This document shows positions 6,997 through 17,054 of a DNA stretch of 64,000 nt, piece after piece. Under the pieces are notes generated by a model. It ran no database searches. It saw nothing but the letters and a program-made list of their open reading frames with translations, and was not told the DNA's origin. Every line of letters starts with the position of its first letter. Positions within the stretch are counted from its first letter, which is position 1. The position numbers were made by a program, and so were the translations under genes. The stretch lies in NCBI RefSeq assembly GCF_001012815.1, contig NZ_JYJP01000143.1, positions 62,001 to 126,000 of the forward strand, written 5' to 3'. The DNA is from Vibrio mexicanus (GTDB lineage: Bacteria; Pseudomonadota; Gammaproteobacteria; Enterobacterales; Vibrionaceae).

Positions 6997-9678
6997 TTAA
7001 TCAAGAGTACGTTTAACTTCAACGATCTCGAATACTTCGATTTGGTCACCAACGCGAACATCATTGTAGTTCTTAACGCCGATACCACACTCGTAGCCAT
7101 TCTTAACTTCTTGAACGTCATCTTTAAAGCGACGTAGTGACTCTAGTTCACCTTCGTAGATAACAACGTTATCACGTAGTACGCGGATTGGGTTGCTGCG
7201 CTTAATTGTGCCTTCAGTAACCATACAACCTGCGATTGCACCTAGTTTAGGCGACTTGAACACGTCACGTACTTCAGCAAGACCAATGATCTCTTGCTTG
7301 AATTCTGGAGCAAGCATACCGCCCATCGCTTGTTTCACTTCATCAATCAACTGGTAAATGATTGAGTAGTAGCGTAGGTCTAGGTTTTCGTTCTCAACTG
7401 CACGACGCGCTGTTGCGTCTGCACGAACGTTGAAGCCTAGGATGATTGCGTTAGAAGCCGCTGCTAGTACTGCGTCAGTTTCAGTAATACCACCAACACC
7501 AGAACCAACGATGTTCACTTTAACTTCGTCAGTAGACAGTTTCAGTAGGGAATCCGCGATTGCTTCAACCGAACCCTGTACGTCAGCTTTAAGTACCACG
7601 TTAAGCTCAGCAACTTCACCAGCCGCCATGTTAGAGAACATGTTCTCAAGTTTCGCTTTCTGTTGACGTGCTAGTTTCACATCGCGGAACTTACCTTGAC
7701 GGTAGTTAGCAACTTCACGTGCTTTACGCTCATCACGTACCACTGTTGCTTCGTCACCAGATGCTGGAACACCAGACAGACCAATGATTTCAACTGGGAT
7801 AGATGGACCTGCAGTGAAGATCTCTTGACCATTCTCGTCGCGCATTGCACGTACACGGCCGTACTCTTGACCACAAAGCAGGATGTCACCTTTGTTCAGC
7901 GTACCAGATTGAACAAGAACAGTAGCAACTGGACCACGGCCCTTATCTAGGCGAGATTCAACAACAACACCCGATGCCATGCCTTCTTCAACAGCCGTCA
8001 GCTCAAGAACTTCAGATTGTAGAAGGATAGTTTCTAGTAGGCCGTCGATGTTTGTACCCTGTTTCGCAGAGATGTGAACGAACATGTTCTCACCGCCCCA
8101 CTCTTCAGGAATTACGTCGTACTGAGCGAGCTCGTTCTTAACGTTATCTGGGTTTGCATCTTCTTTATCGATCTTGTTTACCGCAACAATTAGAGGCACA
8201 CCTGCCGCTTTCGCGTGCTGGATTGCTTCGATTGTTTGTGGCATTACGCCATCGTCAGCTGCAACTACAAGTACAACGATATCTGTCGCTTGAGCACCAC
8301 GAGCACGCATAGCCGTAAACGCCGCGTGTCCAGGAGTATCAAGGAAAGTGATCATACCGTTTTCAGTTTCAACGTGGTATGCACCGATGTGCTGTGTAAT
8401 ACCACCTGCTTCACCAGAAGCAACGTGTGCTTTACGGATGTAGTCAAGTGTCGATGTTTTACCGTGGTCAACGTGACCCATGATAGTAACAACAGGAGCA
8501 CGAGGTACTGATTCAGCGCTGTTATCACGATCAGACAGTACTGCTTCTTCCAGCTCATTCTCTTTACGAAGGATAACCTTATGGCCCATCTCTTCTGCTA
8601 CAAGCTGTGCAGTCTCTTGGTCGATAACTTGGTTGATAGTCGCCATAGCGCCCATCTTCATCATCACTTTGATAACTTCTGTGCCTTTGACAGACATCTT
8701 GCTTGCTAACTCAGAAACAACGATCGTTTCACCGATGACAACATCTGCTTTCGCAACGGTTGCTGTCTTATCGAAGCCGTGCTGCATTGAAGTTGGCTTA
8801 GCTAGTTTACCTTTACGACCTTTACCGCGTTGGTTACGACCACCGCGATCATTGCTGTCATTACCTGCTTTTTTCTTCTTCTTGCGACGACCGCCACCTT
8901 CTTCTTTGCGGTCAGCAGCATCTTCAGCTTCACGAGCATAAGTAGAAGTCGTTACGTGGTAGTCAGAGTTTTCAAGCTCTTTCTTCTTAGCTTCTTCTTC
9001 ATTCCAGCGAGCTTCATTCTCTTCAGCGAGTTTACGAGCTTCTTCAACAAGCTTCGCCGCTTCTTGTTCCGCTTTCTTCTTCGCTTCTTCTTCCTGACGA
9101 CGTTTTAGTTCATCAGCTTCTTTCTTTGCTTGCGCAGTAACATCTGCGTTTTTTGCATTCATGTCTTTCTTAGCCTTATCAGCTTGTGCGCGCTGTGCCT
9201 TTTCTTCAGCTTTGCGTTTTGCATCCGCTTCTTGCTTCGCTTTCTCTTCGGCTTCGCGCTGTGCTTTCTCTGCAGCTTCACGTTTAGCTTGCTCTTCAGC
9301 CTCACGCTTTGCGAGCTCTTCGGCTTCACGCTTAGCTGCTTCCTCAGCTTCGCGATTTGCTTCATCTTCGATAGTGCTGCGCTTCACATAAGTGCGCTTC
9401 TTACGCACTTCTACTTGAACATCTTTGCTCTTACCACCGCCAGCAGCAACACTTAGTGTGCTGCGCGTTTTGCGCTGAAGTGTCAAGCGAGTCGGTTCAG
9501 ACTCACCAGACGTATCGCCATGTTCTTTTTTCAGGTGCGAGAGAAGCTTTTGCTTCTCATCGTCTGAAACTTGGTCGTTGCTTGCTTTGTTCATTCCTGC
9601 ATCAGCAAGTTGTTCAATCAAGCGGTCAACTGGCGTACCAATCTCTTCACTAAGAGCTTTTACTGTAAGTTGTGTCAT
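6997..9678 (-). CDS. infB: Translation initiation factor IF-2
   Basis: An 893-residue IF-2, the GTPase that brings initiator tRNA to the 30S subunit. MTQLTVKALSEEIGTPVDRL opens the N-terminal IF2N domain. A long Lys/Glu/Ala-rich helical linker (about 95-235) and a basic stretch follow. The GTPase has G1 GHVDHGKTS, G3 DTPGHAAF and G4 NKID, and domains II-IV end with VGDQIEVFE. The start at 9678 is chosen because AAGGAGG sits just upstream and the N-terminus matches the family; the frame stays open 14 codons further into the nusA stop region. It lies 23 bases after nusA in the same operon. Confidence 0.97.
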   Translation of the reverse strand: MTQLTVKALSEEIGTPVDRLIEQLADAGMNKASNDQVSDDEKQKLLSHLKKEHGDTSGESEPTRLTLQRKTRSTLSVAAGGGKSKDVQVEVRKKRTYVKRSTIEDEANREAEEAAKREAEELAKREAEEQAKREAAEKAQREAEEKAKQEADAKRKAEEKAQRAQADKAKKDMNAKNADVTAQAKKEADELKRRQEEEAKKKAEQEAAKLVEEARKLAEENEARWNEEEAKKKELENSDYHVTTSTYAREAEDAADRKEEGGGRRKKKKKAGNDSNDRGGRNQRGKGRKGKLAKPTSMQHGFDKTATVAKADVVIGETIVVSELASKMSVKGTEVIKVMMKMGAMATINQVIDQETAQLVAEEMGHKVILRKENELEEAVLSDRDNSAESVPRAPVVTIMGHVDHGKTSTLDYIRKAHVASGEAGGITQHIGAYHVETENGMITFLDTPGHAAFTAMRARGAQATDIVVLVVAADDGVMPQTIEAIQHAKAAGVPLIVAVNKIDKEDANPDNVKNELAQYDVIPEEWGGENMFVHISAKQGTNIDGLLETILLQSEVLELTAVEEGMASGVVVESRLDKGRGPVATVLVQSGTLNKGDILLCGQEYGRVRAMRDENGQEIFTAGPSIPVEIIGLSGVPASGDEATVVRDERKAREVANYRQGKFRDVKLARQQKAKLENMFSNMAAGEVAELNVVLKADVQGSVEAIADSLLKLSTDEVKVNIVGSGVGGITETDAVLAAASNAIILGFNVRADATARRAVENENLDLRYYSIIYQLIDEVKQAMGGMLAPEFKQEIIGLAEVRDVFKSPKLGAIAGCMVTEGTIKRSNPIRVLRDNVVIYEGELESLRRFKDDVQEVKNGYECGIGVKNYNDVRVGDQIEVFEIVEVKRTLD

Positions 9679-9701
9679 GCCGCTTCCTCCTTGCTGAATT
9701 A

Positions 9702-11186
9702 TTACTCTTCGTTGAACCAACAGATGTTACGTGCAGCCATGATTAGCTCGCCTGCGCGCTCGTCTGTCAATCCTTCGATGCCTTCTAGGTCATCGATACC
9801 TTGGTCTGCAAGATCTTCCAGCGTGGCAACGCCTTTTGCAGCCAGTTTAAATGCCATTTCACGCTCAAGACCTTCAAGGCCTAGTAGGTCTTCTGCAGGC
9901 TCTAAACCTTCAAATGACTCTTCTTGCGCTAGAGCAATTGTCGTTAGCGCGTCTTTTGCACGGCTACGCAGCTCTTCGATGATCTCTTCATTTAGGCCAT
10001 CGATTTCTAGTAGTTCGTTTACTGGTACGTAAGCGACTTCTTCTAGCGTTGAGAAACCTTCTTCAACCAGTAGTTGAGCAAAGTCTTCTTCAATATCTAG
10101 GTACTTCATGAAGTTTTCGATAGATGCCATTGATTCTTCTTGGTGTTTCTTCTGAAGATCAGCAACTGTCATTACGTTTAGTTCCCAGCCAGTTAGCTGA
10201 GACGCTAGACGTACGTTTTGGCCATTACGACCAATCGCTTGTGCTAGGTTATCGGCTTCAACAGCGATATCCATGGAGTTTGCATCTTCATCAACGATGA
10301 TTGACGCAACATCAGCTGGTGCCATTGCATTGATAACAAATTGAGCTGGGTTATCGTCCCAAAGAACGATATCGATACGCTCACCGCCAATCTCGCCAGA
10401 GACAGCTTGTACACGTGCACCACGCATACCCACACACGCACCAACAGGGTCAATACGCTTGTCGTTGGTTTTCACTGCGATTTTCGCACGTGAACCAGGA
10501 TCGCGCGCTGCACCTTTCAGCTCAATTAGCTCTTCACCAATTTCAGGTACTTCGACGCGGAATAGTTCAGCTAGCATCTCTGGCTTAGAGCGAGTGATGA
10601 ATAGTTGGAAACCACGTGCTTCTGGTGCAACTTTGTATAGAAGACCACGTACACGGTCGCCCGGACGGAAATTTTCGCGTGGAAGCTGGTCGTCACGTAG
10701 GATAACCGCTTCAGCGTTATTACCTAGGTCTAGAATTACTGTGTCGCGGTTAACTTTCTTAACCACACCAGTAACTAGCTCACCTTCGTTGTCGATGAAC
10801 TGTTCAACGATTTGTGCGCGCTCAGCTTCACGTACCTTCTGTACGATTACCTGCTTAGCGGTTTGAGTCGTAATACGGTCAAACGTTACTGACTCAATTT
10901 CGTCTTCAATGAAATCGCCTAGTTCGATTGTTTCGTCTTCAAACTTAGCTGCTTCTAGTGAGATCTGCTTTGTCGGGAATTCAACTTCTTCTACCGCTTC
11001 CCAGCGACGGAATGTTTCAAACTCACCTGTTTTACGGTCGATCGCTACGCGCACTTCGATTTCCATCTCGTGCTTTTTCTTAGTCGATGTTGCTAGCGCA
11101 ATTTCAAGCGCTTCGAAAATACGCTCACGAGGTACAGCTTTCTCGTTAGAAACTGCCTCAACAACCGCTAAAATTTCTTTACTCAT
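9702..11186 (-). CDS. nusA: Transcription termination/antitermination factor NusA
   Basis: A 494-residue NusA that binds RNA polymerase and nascent RNA and modulates pausing, termination and antitermination. In order it has an N-terminal RNAP-binding domain (to about 130), an S1 domain (about 135-200), two KH domains (GACVGMRGARVQAV and AQAIGRNGQNVRLASQL) and two acidic C-terminal repeats. The length matches other gamma-proteobacterial NusA proteins. It lies between rimP and infB, as is usual. Confidence 0.98.
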   Translation of the reverse strand: MSKEILAVVEAVSNEKAVPRERIFEALEIALATSTKKKHEMEIEVRVAIDRKTGEFETFRRWEAVEEVEFPTKQISLEAAKFEDETIELGDFIEDEIESVTFDRITTQTAKQVIVQKVREAERAQIVEQFIDNEGELVTGVVKKVNRDTVILDLGNNAEAVILRDDQLPRENFRPGDRVRGLLYKVAPEARGFQLFITRSKPEMLAELFRVEVPEIGEELIELKGAARDPGSRAKIAVKTNDKRIDPVGACVGMRGARVQAVSGEIGGERIDIVLWDDNPAQFVINAMAPADVASIIVDEDANSMDIAVEADNLAQAIGRNGQNVRLASQLTGWELNVMTVADLQKKHQEESMASIENFMKYLDIEEDFAQLLVEEGFSTLEEVAYVPVNELLEIDGLNEEIIEELRSRAKDALTTIALAQEESFEGLEPAEDLLGLEGLEREMAFKLAAKGVATLEDLADQGIDDLEGIEGLTDERAGELIMAARNICWFNEE

Positions 11187-11237
11187 TTATCTAGCCTCTT
11201 AAGCTTCTATTTCTCTAGAGCTGTTTTCTCTAAAAAA

Positions 11238-11693
11238 CTAAAATTTAGGGATTAGGTTTGCTTTCGAAATGTTGCTCAAGACAAAAACTTCTTCTTGTCC
11301 GTCAACCAAAACAGCGATGTTCTCACCATCAACAGATTGGATTACACCTTTCCACTTACGACGGTTACCCACAGCCATTTTCAGTACGATGCTTACCTCG
11401 TGACCAATAAACTGCTCATAATGTGCTGCTTTGAAAAGTGGTCTTTCAAGACCCGGTGAAGACACTTCTAGGTTATAAGCCACAGAAATTGGATCTTCGA
11501 CATCCAGTACCGCACTCGCTTGGTGACTTACTTCAGCACAATCATCAACATTGATGCCATTTTCATGATCAATATAAATTCGCAGTGTTGAGTATTCGCC
11601 TGCACGGATAAATTCTAATCCAACTAACTCATAACCAGCCGCCGCAACAGGTGCGTCTAGCATTTCAGTAAGTTGTCTTTCTAAACCAGTCAT
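11238..11693 (-). CDS. rimP: Ribosome maturation factor RimP
   Basis: A 151-residue RimP needed for 30S subunit assembly. MTGLERQLTEMLDAPVAAAGYELVG and the VSSPGLERPLFKAAHY block identify it. The start at 11693 has GGAGTGG upstream and gives the family length. The frame is open for 60 more codons, but that extension reads through a terminator hairpin and is not protein-like. It is the first protein gene of the nusA-infB operon, directly after the tRNA-fMet gene and its attenuator. Confidence 0.95.
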   Translation of the reverse strand: MTGLERQLTEMLDAPVAAAGYELVGLEFIRAGEYSTLRIYIDHENGINVDDCAEVSHQASAVLDVEDPISVAYNLEVSSPGLERPLFKAAHYEQFIGHEVSIVLKMAVGNRRKWKGVIQSVDGENIAVLVDGQEEVFVLSNISKANLIPKF

Positions 11694-11781
11694 TTTAACC
11701 ACTCCAGAAACAAAAAAAGGGCTCAGAGCCCATTTTAAATTCCAAGCAACTATCTGAACTTGGTAAAACCAAAAATTCAAA

Positions 11782-11817
11782 TAACAAAAAACCCCGATAA
11801 GTCGGGGTTTTTTGTTG
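11782..11817 (-). terminator. Terminator/attenuator between tRNA-fMet and rimP
   Basis: AACAAAAAACCCCGA pairs with TCGGGGTTTTTTGTT around a short loop, with a T tract on the minus strand. Placed after the tRNA and before rimP, it should end most tRNA transcripts and let some polymerase read into the operon. Confidence 0.85.
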
Positions 11818-11906
11818 CTGGACCCTGATACGTTAAATGCGTATTTGCATCTAACTCGCAGTGTTGTCCACACTACGCAAACTTGTCCACGAATCCTAAA
11901 AGGATT

Positions 11907-11983
<77 letters not shown>

Positions 11984-12038
11984 TCCGACTTGCTGTGCAT
12001 TATACGCTCAACAAGGTGTTTTACAAGTTTGTAAACGA

Positions 12039-12122
12039 TGGTGCCGAGAGAGGGACTCGAACCCTCACACCAAAGGCACTAGCACCTCATGCTAGCGTGT
12101 CTACCAATTTCACCATCTCGGC
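12039..12122 (-). tRNA. leuU: tRNA-Leu (anticodon GAG)
   Basis: An 84-base class II tRNA with GCCGAGATGG at the 5' end, a variable arm, the GGTTCGAGTCC T-arm and an encoded CCA. The anticodon loop ATGAGGT gives GAG, reading CUU/CUC leucine codons. It lies between secG and tRNA-fMet, the known leuU position. Confidence 0.95.
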
Positions 12123-12135
12123 AACTAAATTCGTT

Positions 12136-12471
12136 TTATTGAGGGATTTCATCGCCGCTTTCGGCTGGAATTCCACTCGTTGCATCTTCAGCTTGCTGGA
12201 TGATTTGACCTTGAGTTGGGTCAACCCATTGCGACTCACTCTTGTTCGTCGTCATGTTACCAAGCACTAAGCTGATGATGAAAAATACTGTTGCAAAAAT
12301 TGCAGTCATTCGGGTTAGGAAGTTTCCTGAGCCGCTTGCGCCAAACACTGTGTTTGAACCGCCAGCACCGAATGAGGCTCCCATATCTGCGCCTTTACCT
12401 TGTTGAATCAACACCAGGCCAATTACACCAAGCGCTGCCAACAGGTAAATCACAAGTAGAACTGTAAACAT
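12136..12471 (-). CDS. secG: Protein-export membrane protein SecG
   Basis: A 111-residue SecG, the small subunit of the SecYEG translocon. It has two membrane segments (residues 3-22 and about 53-75) joined by the conserved loop QQGKGADMGASFGAG near residues 24-38, and a polar C-terminal tail. It is followed on the same strand by tRNA-Leu, as in Escherichia coli. Confidence 0.96.
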   Translation of the reverse strand: MFTVLLVIYLLAALGVIGLVLIQQGKGADMGASFGAGGSNTVFGASGSGNFLTRMTAIFATVFFIISLVLGNMTTNKSESQWVDPTQGQIIQQAEDATSGIPAESGDEIPQ

Positions 12472-12647
12472 TTTTCCACCTATGTTCCAAATTGTTGAGC
12501 CAGCGCCGTTCTAATTCATGACGTTAATCAAGATATTTTAGAACAAGGCTAGCGACCTCCTTACTGAAGGCCGAGCAATACTAGCGAAAGCCCCTGTCGC
12601 TGACAAGAAAAAATTGTAGAAATGTCTCATTTACCTAATCAAACGGT

Positions 12648-12684
12648 CAAAAAAAAGCCGAAACAATTGGTTTTCGGCTTTCGT
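12648..12684 (-). terminator. glmM terminator
   Basis: An AAAGCCGAAAACC arm pairs with TTTCGGCTTT, followed by a run of T on the minus strand. It lies 20 bases past the glmM stop codon. The rest of 12472-12703 is AT-rich and probably holds the secG promoter. Confidence 0.85.
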
Positions 12685-12703
12685 TACTAATCGTATTTGA
12701 TTA

Positions 12704-14044
12704 TCAGCAGTTTGCTTTTACTGTTTCAGCAATTGTTGTAGCGCAACTTTGAACTAAATCAGCATCTTCGCCTTCTACCATCACACGCAATAAAGGCTCG
12801 GTACCTGACTTACGTAAGAGTACTCGTCCTTTTTCACCAAGCTTAGATTCTGCCTCGACAACCGCCGCTTTAACCGCTTCTGCATCTAAAGGGTTGGAAT
12901 CGCCACTGAAGCGAACATTCTCGAGAACCTGAGGGTAAAGAGTCATACCTTGAGACAACTCATTTAGCGTCATTTCGCTGCCAACAACAGAAGCAAGCAC
13001 TTGAAGCGCGGCTACAATCGCATCACCCGTCGTCACTTTATCCAGTAAAATCACATGCCCTGAGTTTTCTGCACCGATCTTCCAGCCTTTTTCAAGCAGT
13101 CGCTCCATCACATAACGATCACCCACCGCAGCGCGAACAAATGGAATGCCTAACTGCTTTAAGCCATTTTCCATCCCTAGGTTTGTCATTAGTGTACCAA
13201 CGACGCCACCTTTGAGTTCACCGCGACGTAGAGCATCACGAGCAATAATGTAGGCAATCTGGTCGCCATCGATTTTGTTGCCAAGCTCATCAACCATGAT
13301 GATTCGGTCACCATCACCATCAAAGGCTAGACCTAAGTGCGCTTTTTCTTCTACCACACGTTTTTGCAGTGCGCGTACGTCTGTCGCACCCACTTCGTCA
13401 TTAATATTAGTGCCGTTTGGCTCAACACCCATTGCAATGACTTCTGCACCTAGCTCTTTGAAGACGTTTGGAGCAATGTGGTATGTCGCCCCATGAGCAC
13501 AATCAACCACAATCTTTAGGTCTGCAAGGCTAAGCTCTGATGGGAAAGTGCTCTTACAAAATTCAATGTAACGGCCCGCAGCATCATTCAAGCGCGTTGC
13601 TTTACCAAGATCCGCCGATTCTACACATTCGATATCTTTATCTAGCTCGGCTTCAATCGCCAGTTCAATATCATCAGGAAGCTTGGTGCCTTCCGATGAG
13701 AAGAACTTAATACCGTTATCATAATATGGGTTGTGCGATGCAGAGATGACAATCCCAGCTTCCGCACGAAATGTTTGTGTTAGATAAGCAACCGCAGGCG
13801 TTGGCATTGGCCCGGTGAATGTCGCCTTCAGTCCCGCCGCGGCAAGGCCAGCTTCGAGTGCAGATTCAAGCATGTAACCCGAAATTCGAGTATCTTTGCC
13901 GATAATCACTTTCTTCGTGCCCTGCTTAGCAAGTACGCGCCCCGCAGCCCAACCTAGTTTCAAAACAAAATCGGGCGTGATTGGATATTGGCCCACTTTG
14001 CCACGTACACCATCTGTACCAAAATAACGTCTCTTATCAGACAT
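12704..14044 (-). CDS. glmM: Phosphoglucosamine mutase
   Basis: A 446-residue GlmM converting glucosamine-6-P to glucosamine-1-P for UDP-GlcNAc, peptidoglycan and LPS synthesis. The phosphoserine loop ISASHNPYYDNGIKFF lies near residue 102, the metal loop is FDGDGDRIIMVD, and the C-terminal phosphate-binding loop is RKSGTEPLLRVMVEG. It starts MSDKRRYFGTDGVRGKVG. It follows folP by 25 bases on the same strand. Confidence 0.98.
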   Translation of the reverse strand: MSDKRRYFGTDGVRGKVGQYPITPDFVLKLGWAAGRVLAKQGTKKVIIGKDTRISGYMLESALEAGLAAAGLKATFTGPMPTPAVAYLTQTFRAEAGIVISASHNPYYDNGIKFFSSEGTKLPDDIELAIEAELDKDIECVESADLGKATRLNDAAGRYIEFCKSTFPSELSLADLKIVVDCAHGATYHIAPNVFKELGAEVIAMGVEPNGTNINDEVGATDVRALQKRVVEEKAHLGLAFDGDGDRIIMVDELGNKIDGDQIAYIIARDALRRGELKGGVVGTLMTNLGMENGLKQLGIPFVRAAVGDRYVMERLLEKGWKIGAENSGHVILLDKVTTGDAIVAALQVLASVVGSEMTLNELSQGMTLYPQVLENVRFSGDSNPLDAEAVKAAVVEAESKLGEKGRVLLRKSGTEPLLRVMVEGEDADLVQSCATTIAETVKANC

Positions 14045-14069
14045 GGTAAATCCTTCAGTTTTTATATTA

Positions 14070-14900
14070 TTAGTGATTAGCCTGAACCAACTGCACCATT
14101 TTCATTGCTTCTATCGTTTCATCGACATCATGAACACGGAGAATTTGAGCACCTTTCATTGCTGCAATCGTTGCGCAAGTGACACTGGCGACAGTACAGT
14201 CGGCAGGCTTTTTATCTAGCACTTTAAAAATCATAGACTTTCTAGACATACCAGCAAGCAAAGGCAGGCCTAGTTGATGAAATTGTTCCAAATGTGCCAA
14301 AAGGTGGTAATTATGGGCCAAAGTTTTACCAAAACCAAAGCCCGGATCAAGGATTAGCTGCTCTTTGGCTATTCCCACTGATTCACACGCCCTAACCCGC
14401 TCTTCCAAAAACTGGCTGATGTCGGATAGGATATCTTCATAATGTGGCGCGCTTTGCATGGTTCTTGGTTGACCTTGCATGTGCATCAAACACACAGGCA
14501 CATTCGCCTCCGCTGCCGCTTCTAGAGCACCGGGTTCTTGCAACGCTCTGACATCATTAATAATGTCAGCGCCAGCTTGCACGGCTTGGCGCATCACTTC
14601 TGCTTTACTTGTATCGACGGAAATCCAGATTTGACTATGCGCTCTTATGGCTTCAATCACTGGAATAACACGATTTAACTCTTCTTCTAACTCAACATCC
14701 GGAGCGCCAGGGCGCGTCGACTCACCGCCGATATCGAGAATAGTTGCTCCAGCAGCAATCATCTTTGTGGCTTGCTCAAGTGCCGAATCAACAGAGTTAA
14801 ATTTCCCGCCATCAGAAAACGAATCGGGAGTGACATTAATAATTCCCATCACTTGTGGGACTGACAAATCTAGCTGTTTGTTGTTTGCATATAAGATCAT
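14070..14900 (-). CDS. folP: Dihydropteroate synthase
   Basis: A 276-residue FolP joining p-aminobenzoate to the pterin pyrophosphate in folate synthesis; the sulfonamide target. The family motifs are MGIINVTPDSFSDGG near residues 18-32, GGESTRPGA, and IDPGFGFGKT-like and MSRKSM loops. The ATG at 14900 is preferred over a TTG six codons upstream because MILYANNKQLDL aligns with the usual N-terminus. It lies between ftsH and glmM in the common order, separated from ftsH by a terminator. Confidence 0.97.
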   Translation of the reverse strand: MILYANNKQLDLSVPQVMGIINVTPDSFSDGGKFNSVDSALEQATKMIAAGATILDIGGESTRPGAPDVELEEELNRVIPVIEAIRAHSQIWISVDTSKAEVMRQAVQAGADIINDVRALQEPGALEAAAEANVPVCLMHMQGQPRTMQSAPHYEDILSDISQFLEERVRACESVGIAKEQLILDPGFGFGKTLAHNYHLLAHLEQFHQLGLPLLAGMSRKSMIFKVLDKKPADCTVASVTCATIAAMKGAQILRVHDVDETIEAMKMVQLVQANH

Positions 14901-14947
14901 GAAAATTAACCGTGACAATTAAATGCGATTTTCTGAATGACCAAAAT

Positions 14948-14982
14948 AGAAAAACCCCGGGACTAATCCCAGGGTTTCTATC
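14948..14982 (-). terminator. ftsH terminator
   Basis: A GAAACCCTGGGA arm pairs with TCCCGGGGTTTTTC with T-rich ends, just past the ftsH stop codon and upstream of folP. Confidence 0.8.
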
Positions 14983-14992
14983 TTATAAAGAT

Positions 14993-16941
14993 TTATTCAG
15001 TGTCTTTCTTTTCTTCAGACTCTGTTTGCTCTTCTGCTACTGGCGCAGCTTTTTCTGACTTAGCTTCAGCTTCTGGCTTAGCTTCAGATTTTGCTTCTGA
15101 AGCAGGAGCGTTATTGTTTTCACCCCAACCTGCTGGCTCTCGAATATCACTCTTGCGCTCCATCAGATCATCGATCTGACCAGCATCAATCGTTTCATAC
15201 TTCATCAATGCATCTTTCATTGCATGCATGATGTCCATATTATCTTCAAGAATTTGCTTCGCACGATCATAGTTGCGGTCGATGATCATACGTACTTCGT
15301 CATCGATCAGCTTAGCGGTATCATCAGAAACATGTTTAGTCTGAGTTACGCTGCGACCAAGGAATACTTCACCTTCGTCTTCTGCGTATAGCAACGGACC
15401 AAGCTTTTCAGAGAAGCCCCACTGAGTCACCATCTTACGTGCAATATCAGTCGCACGCTCGATATCGTTTGATGCACCTGTAGAAACTTTGTCTTTACCG
15501 TAAATAAGCTCTTCAGCTAAACGGCCACCGTACAAACTAGACACCATAGATTCTAGATGTTGGCGAGACATGCTCACACGGTCTTGCTCAGGAAGATACA
15601 TAGTGACACCAAGTGCACGCCCACGAGGAATAATAGACACTTTGTACACTGGGTCATGTTCAGGAACTAGACGGCCAACAATGGCGTGACCAGCTTCGTG
15701 GTATGCCGTTGATTCTTTCGTTTCCTCAGACATCACCATTGAGCGGCGCTCTGCACCCATCATGATTTTGTCTTTCGCAAGCTCAAACTCGACCATAGAT
15801 ACGTTGCGCTTGTTGCCACGAGCTGCAAAAAGCGCCGCTTCGTTAACAAGGTTAGCTAGGTCTGCACCAGAGAAGCCTGGTGTACCACGAGCGATTAAAG
15901 AAGGCTCAACGTCACCCGCTAGAGGTACTTTGCGCATGTGAACTTTAAGAATCTGCTCACGACCACGTACATCTGGTAGACCAACCACAACCTGACGGTC
16001 GAAACGACCAGGACGAAGTAGCGCTGGGTCAAGTACGTCTGGGCGGTTAGTCGCCGCAATAACGATGATACCTTCGTTACCTTCGAAACCATCCATTTCT
16101 ACCAACATTTGGTTCAATGTTTGCTCACGCTCATCGTGACCACCACCAACACCCGCGCCACGTTGGCGACCTACTGCATCAATCTCATCAATAAAGATGA
16201 TACAAGGCGCTGCTTTCTTCGCTTGTTCGAACATGTCACGTACACGAGATGCACCAACACCAACAAACATTTCTACGAAGTCAGAACCAGAGATAGTAAA
16301 GAATGGTACTTTCGCTTCACCAGCAATCGCTTTAGCTAGAAGTGTTTTACCTGTACCTGGAGGGCCAACCATAAGAACACCAGTTGGGATCTTACCACCA
16401 AGCTTTTGGAAACGGCTTGGGTCGCGCAAGTAGTCAACCAGCTCTTTAACGTCTTCTTTTGCTTCGTCACAACCAGCAACGTCTGCAAAAGTGGTCTTGA
16501 TCTGCTCTTCGCTCATCATTCGAGCTTTGCTCTTACCGAAAGACATAGCGCCTTTACCGCCACCGCCTTGCATTTGACGCATGAAGAAAATCCATACACC
16601 AATCAATAAGATCATTGGGAACCAAGAGATGAAGATAGTGCCAAGTAGGCTCTGCTCTTCTGGAGGAGTACCTTGAACTTTCACGTTTTGATTGATCAGG
16701 TCATCAAGGAGTTTCTGATCATACACAGGCATGTAAGTTACATAGCGAGAACCACCGCCACGACGAACGAAAGTAATTTCACCGTCTTTGAATGTTGCTT
16801 CCTGAATCTGCCTTGGCCAACTTCCTGTACAAACGTAGTATAATCAACTGCTCGACCGTTATTTTCACCTGGGCCGAAGCTCTGGAAAACGGACATTAAA
16901 ACGACAGCAATGACTAACCACAGTATTAAATTTTTTGCCAT
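14993..16941 (-). CDS. ftsH: ATP-dependent zinc metalloprotease FtsH (frameshifted in this sequence)
   Basis: A membrane AAA+ protease that degrades LpxC, SecY and sigma-32 in relatives. The first frame gives MAKNLILWLVIAVVLMSVFQ (first membrane segment) and stops early. The other frame gives the second membrane segment, Walker A GPPGTGKT, Walker B FIDEIDAVG, the arginine-finger region RPGRFDR, the zinc site HEAGH and an acidic tail rich in Glu, Lys and Ala. Adding one C at about 16810 (GGCCAG in place of GGCAG on the coding strand) joins them into 649 residues. FtsH is normally essential, so the break is almost certainly a sequence error. ATG at 16941 follows the family N-terminus. Confidence 0.93.
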
Positions 16942-17020
16942 GTCACTCAAGGTGTAAGCCTCGCGATAACTAATTGTAATTAAAGGTAGGGTACTACAGT
17001 TTGAAACCTGTAGCTATAGT

Positions 17021-17054
17021 GTTAACTTTTGCCTTTAGTAGCAAAAGAGTTAAC
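17021..17054 (-). terminator. Hairpin at the rlmE 3' end
   Basis: GTTAACTTTTGC pairs imperfectly with GCAAAAGAGTTAAC, overlapping the rlmE stop codon. A second small hairpin (CTACAG/CTGTAG) lies at about 16993-17012. Either could be a weak terminator before ftsH. Confidence 0.35.

Noticed and set aside
8215..9656. Several long open frames on the plus strand across the infB N-terminal half
   Set aside because: They are antisense shadows of the biased Lys/Glu/Ala codons of IF-2; their translations are Ser/Phe/Leu-rich and have no start context.
14993..16941. ftsH, tyrS, hemL and others as true pseudogenes
   Set aside because: All breaks are single-base and repaired at homopolymer runs, and several of the genes are essential; sequence error is the better reading.
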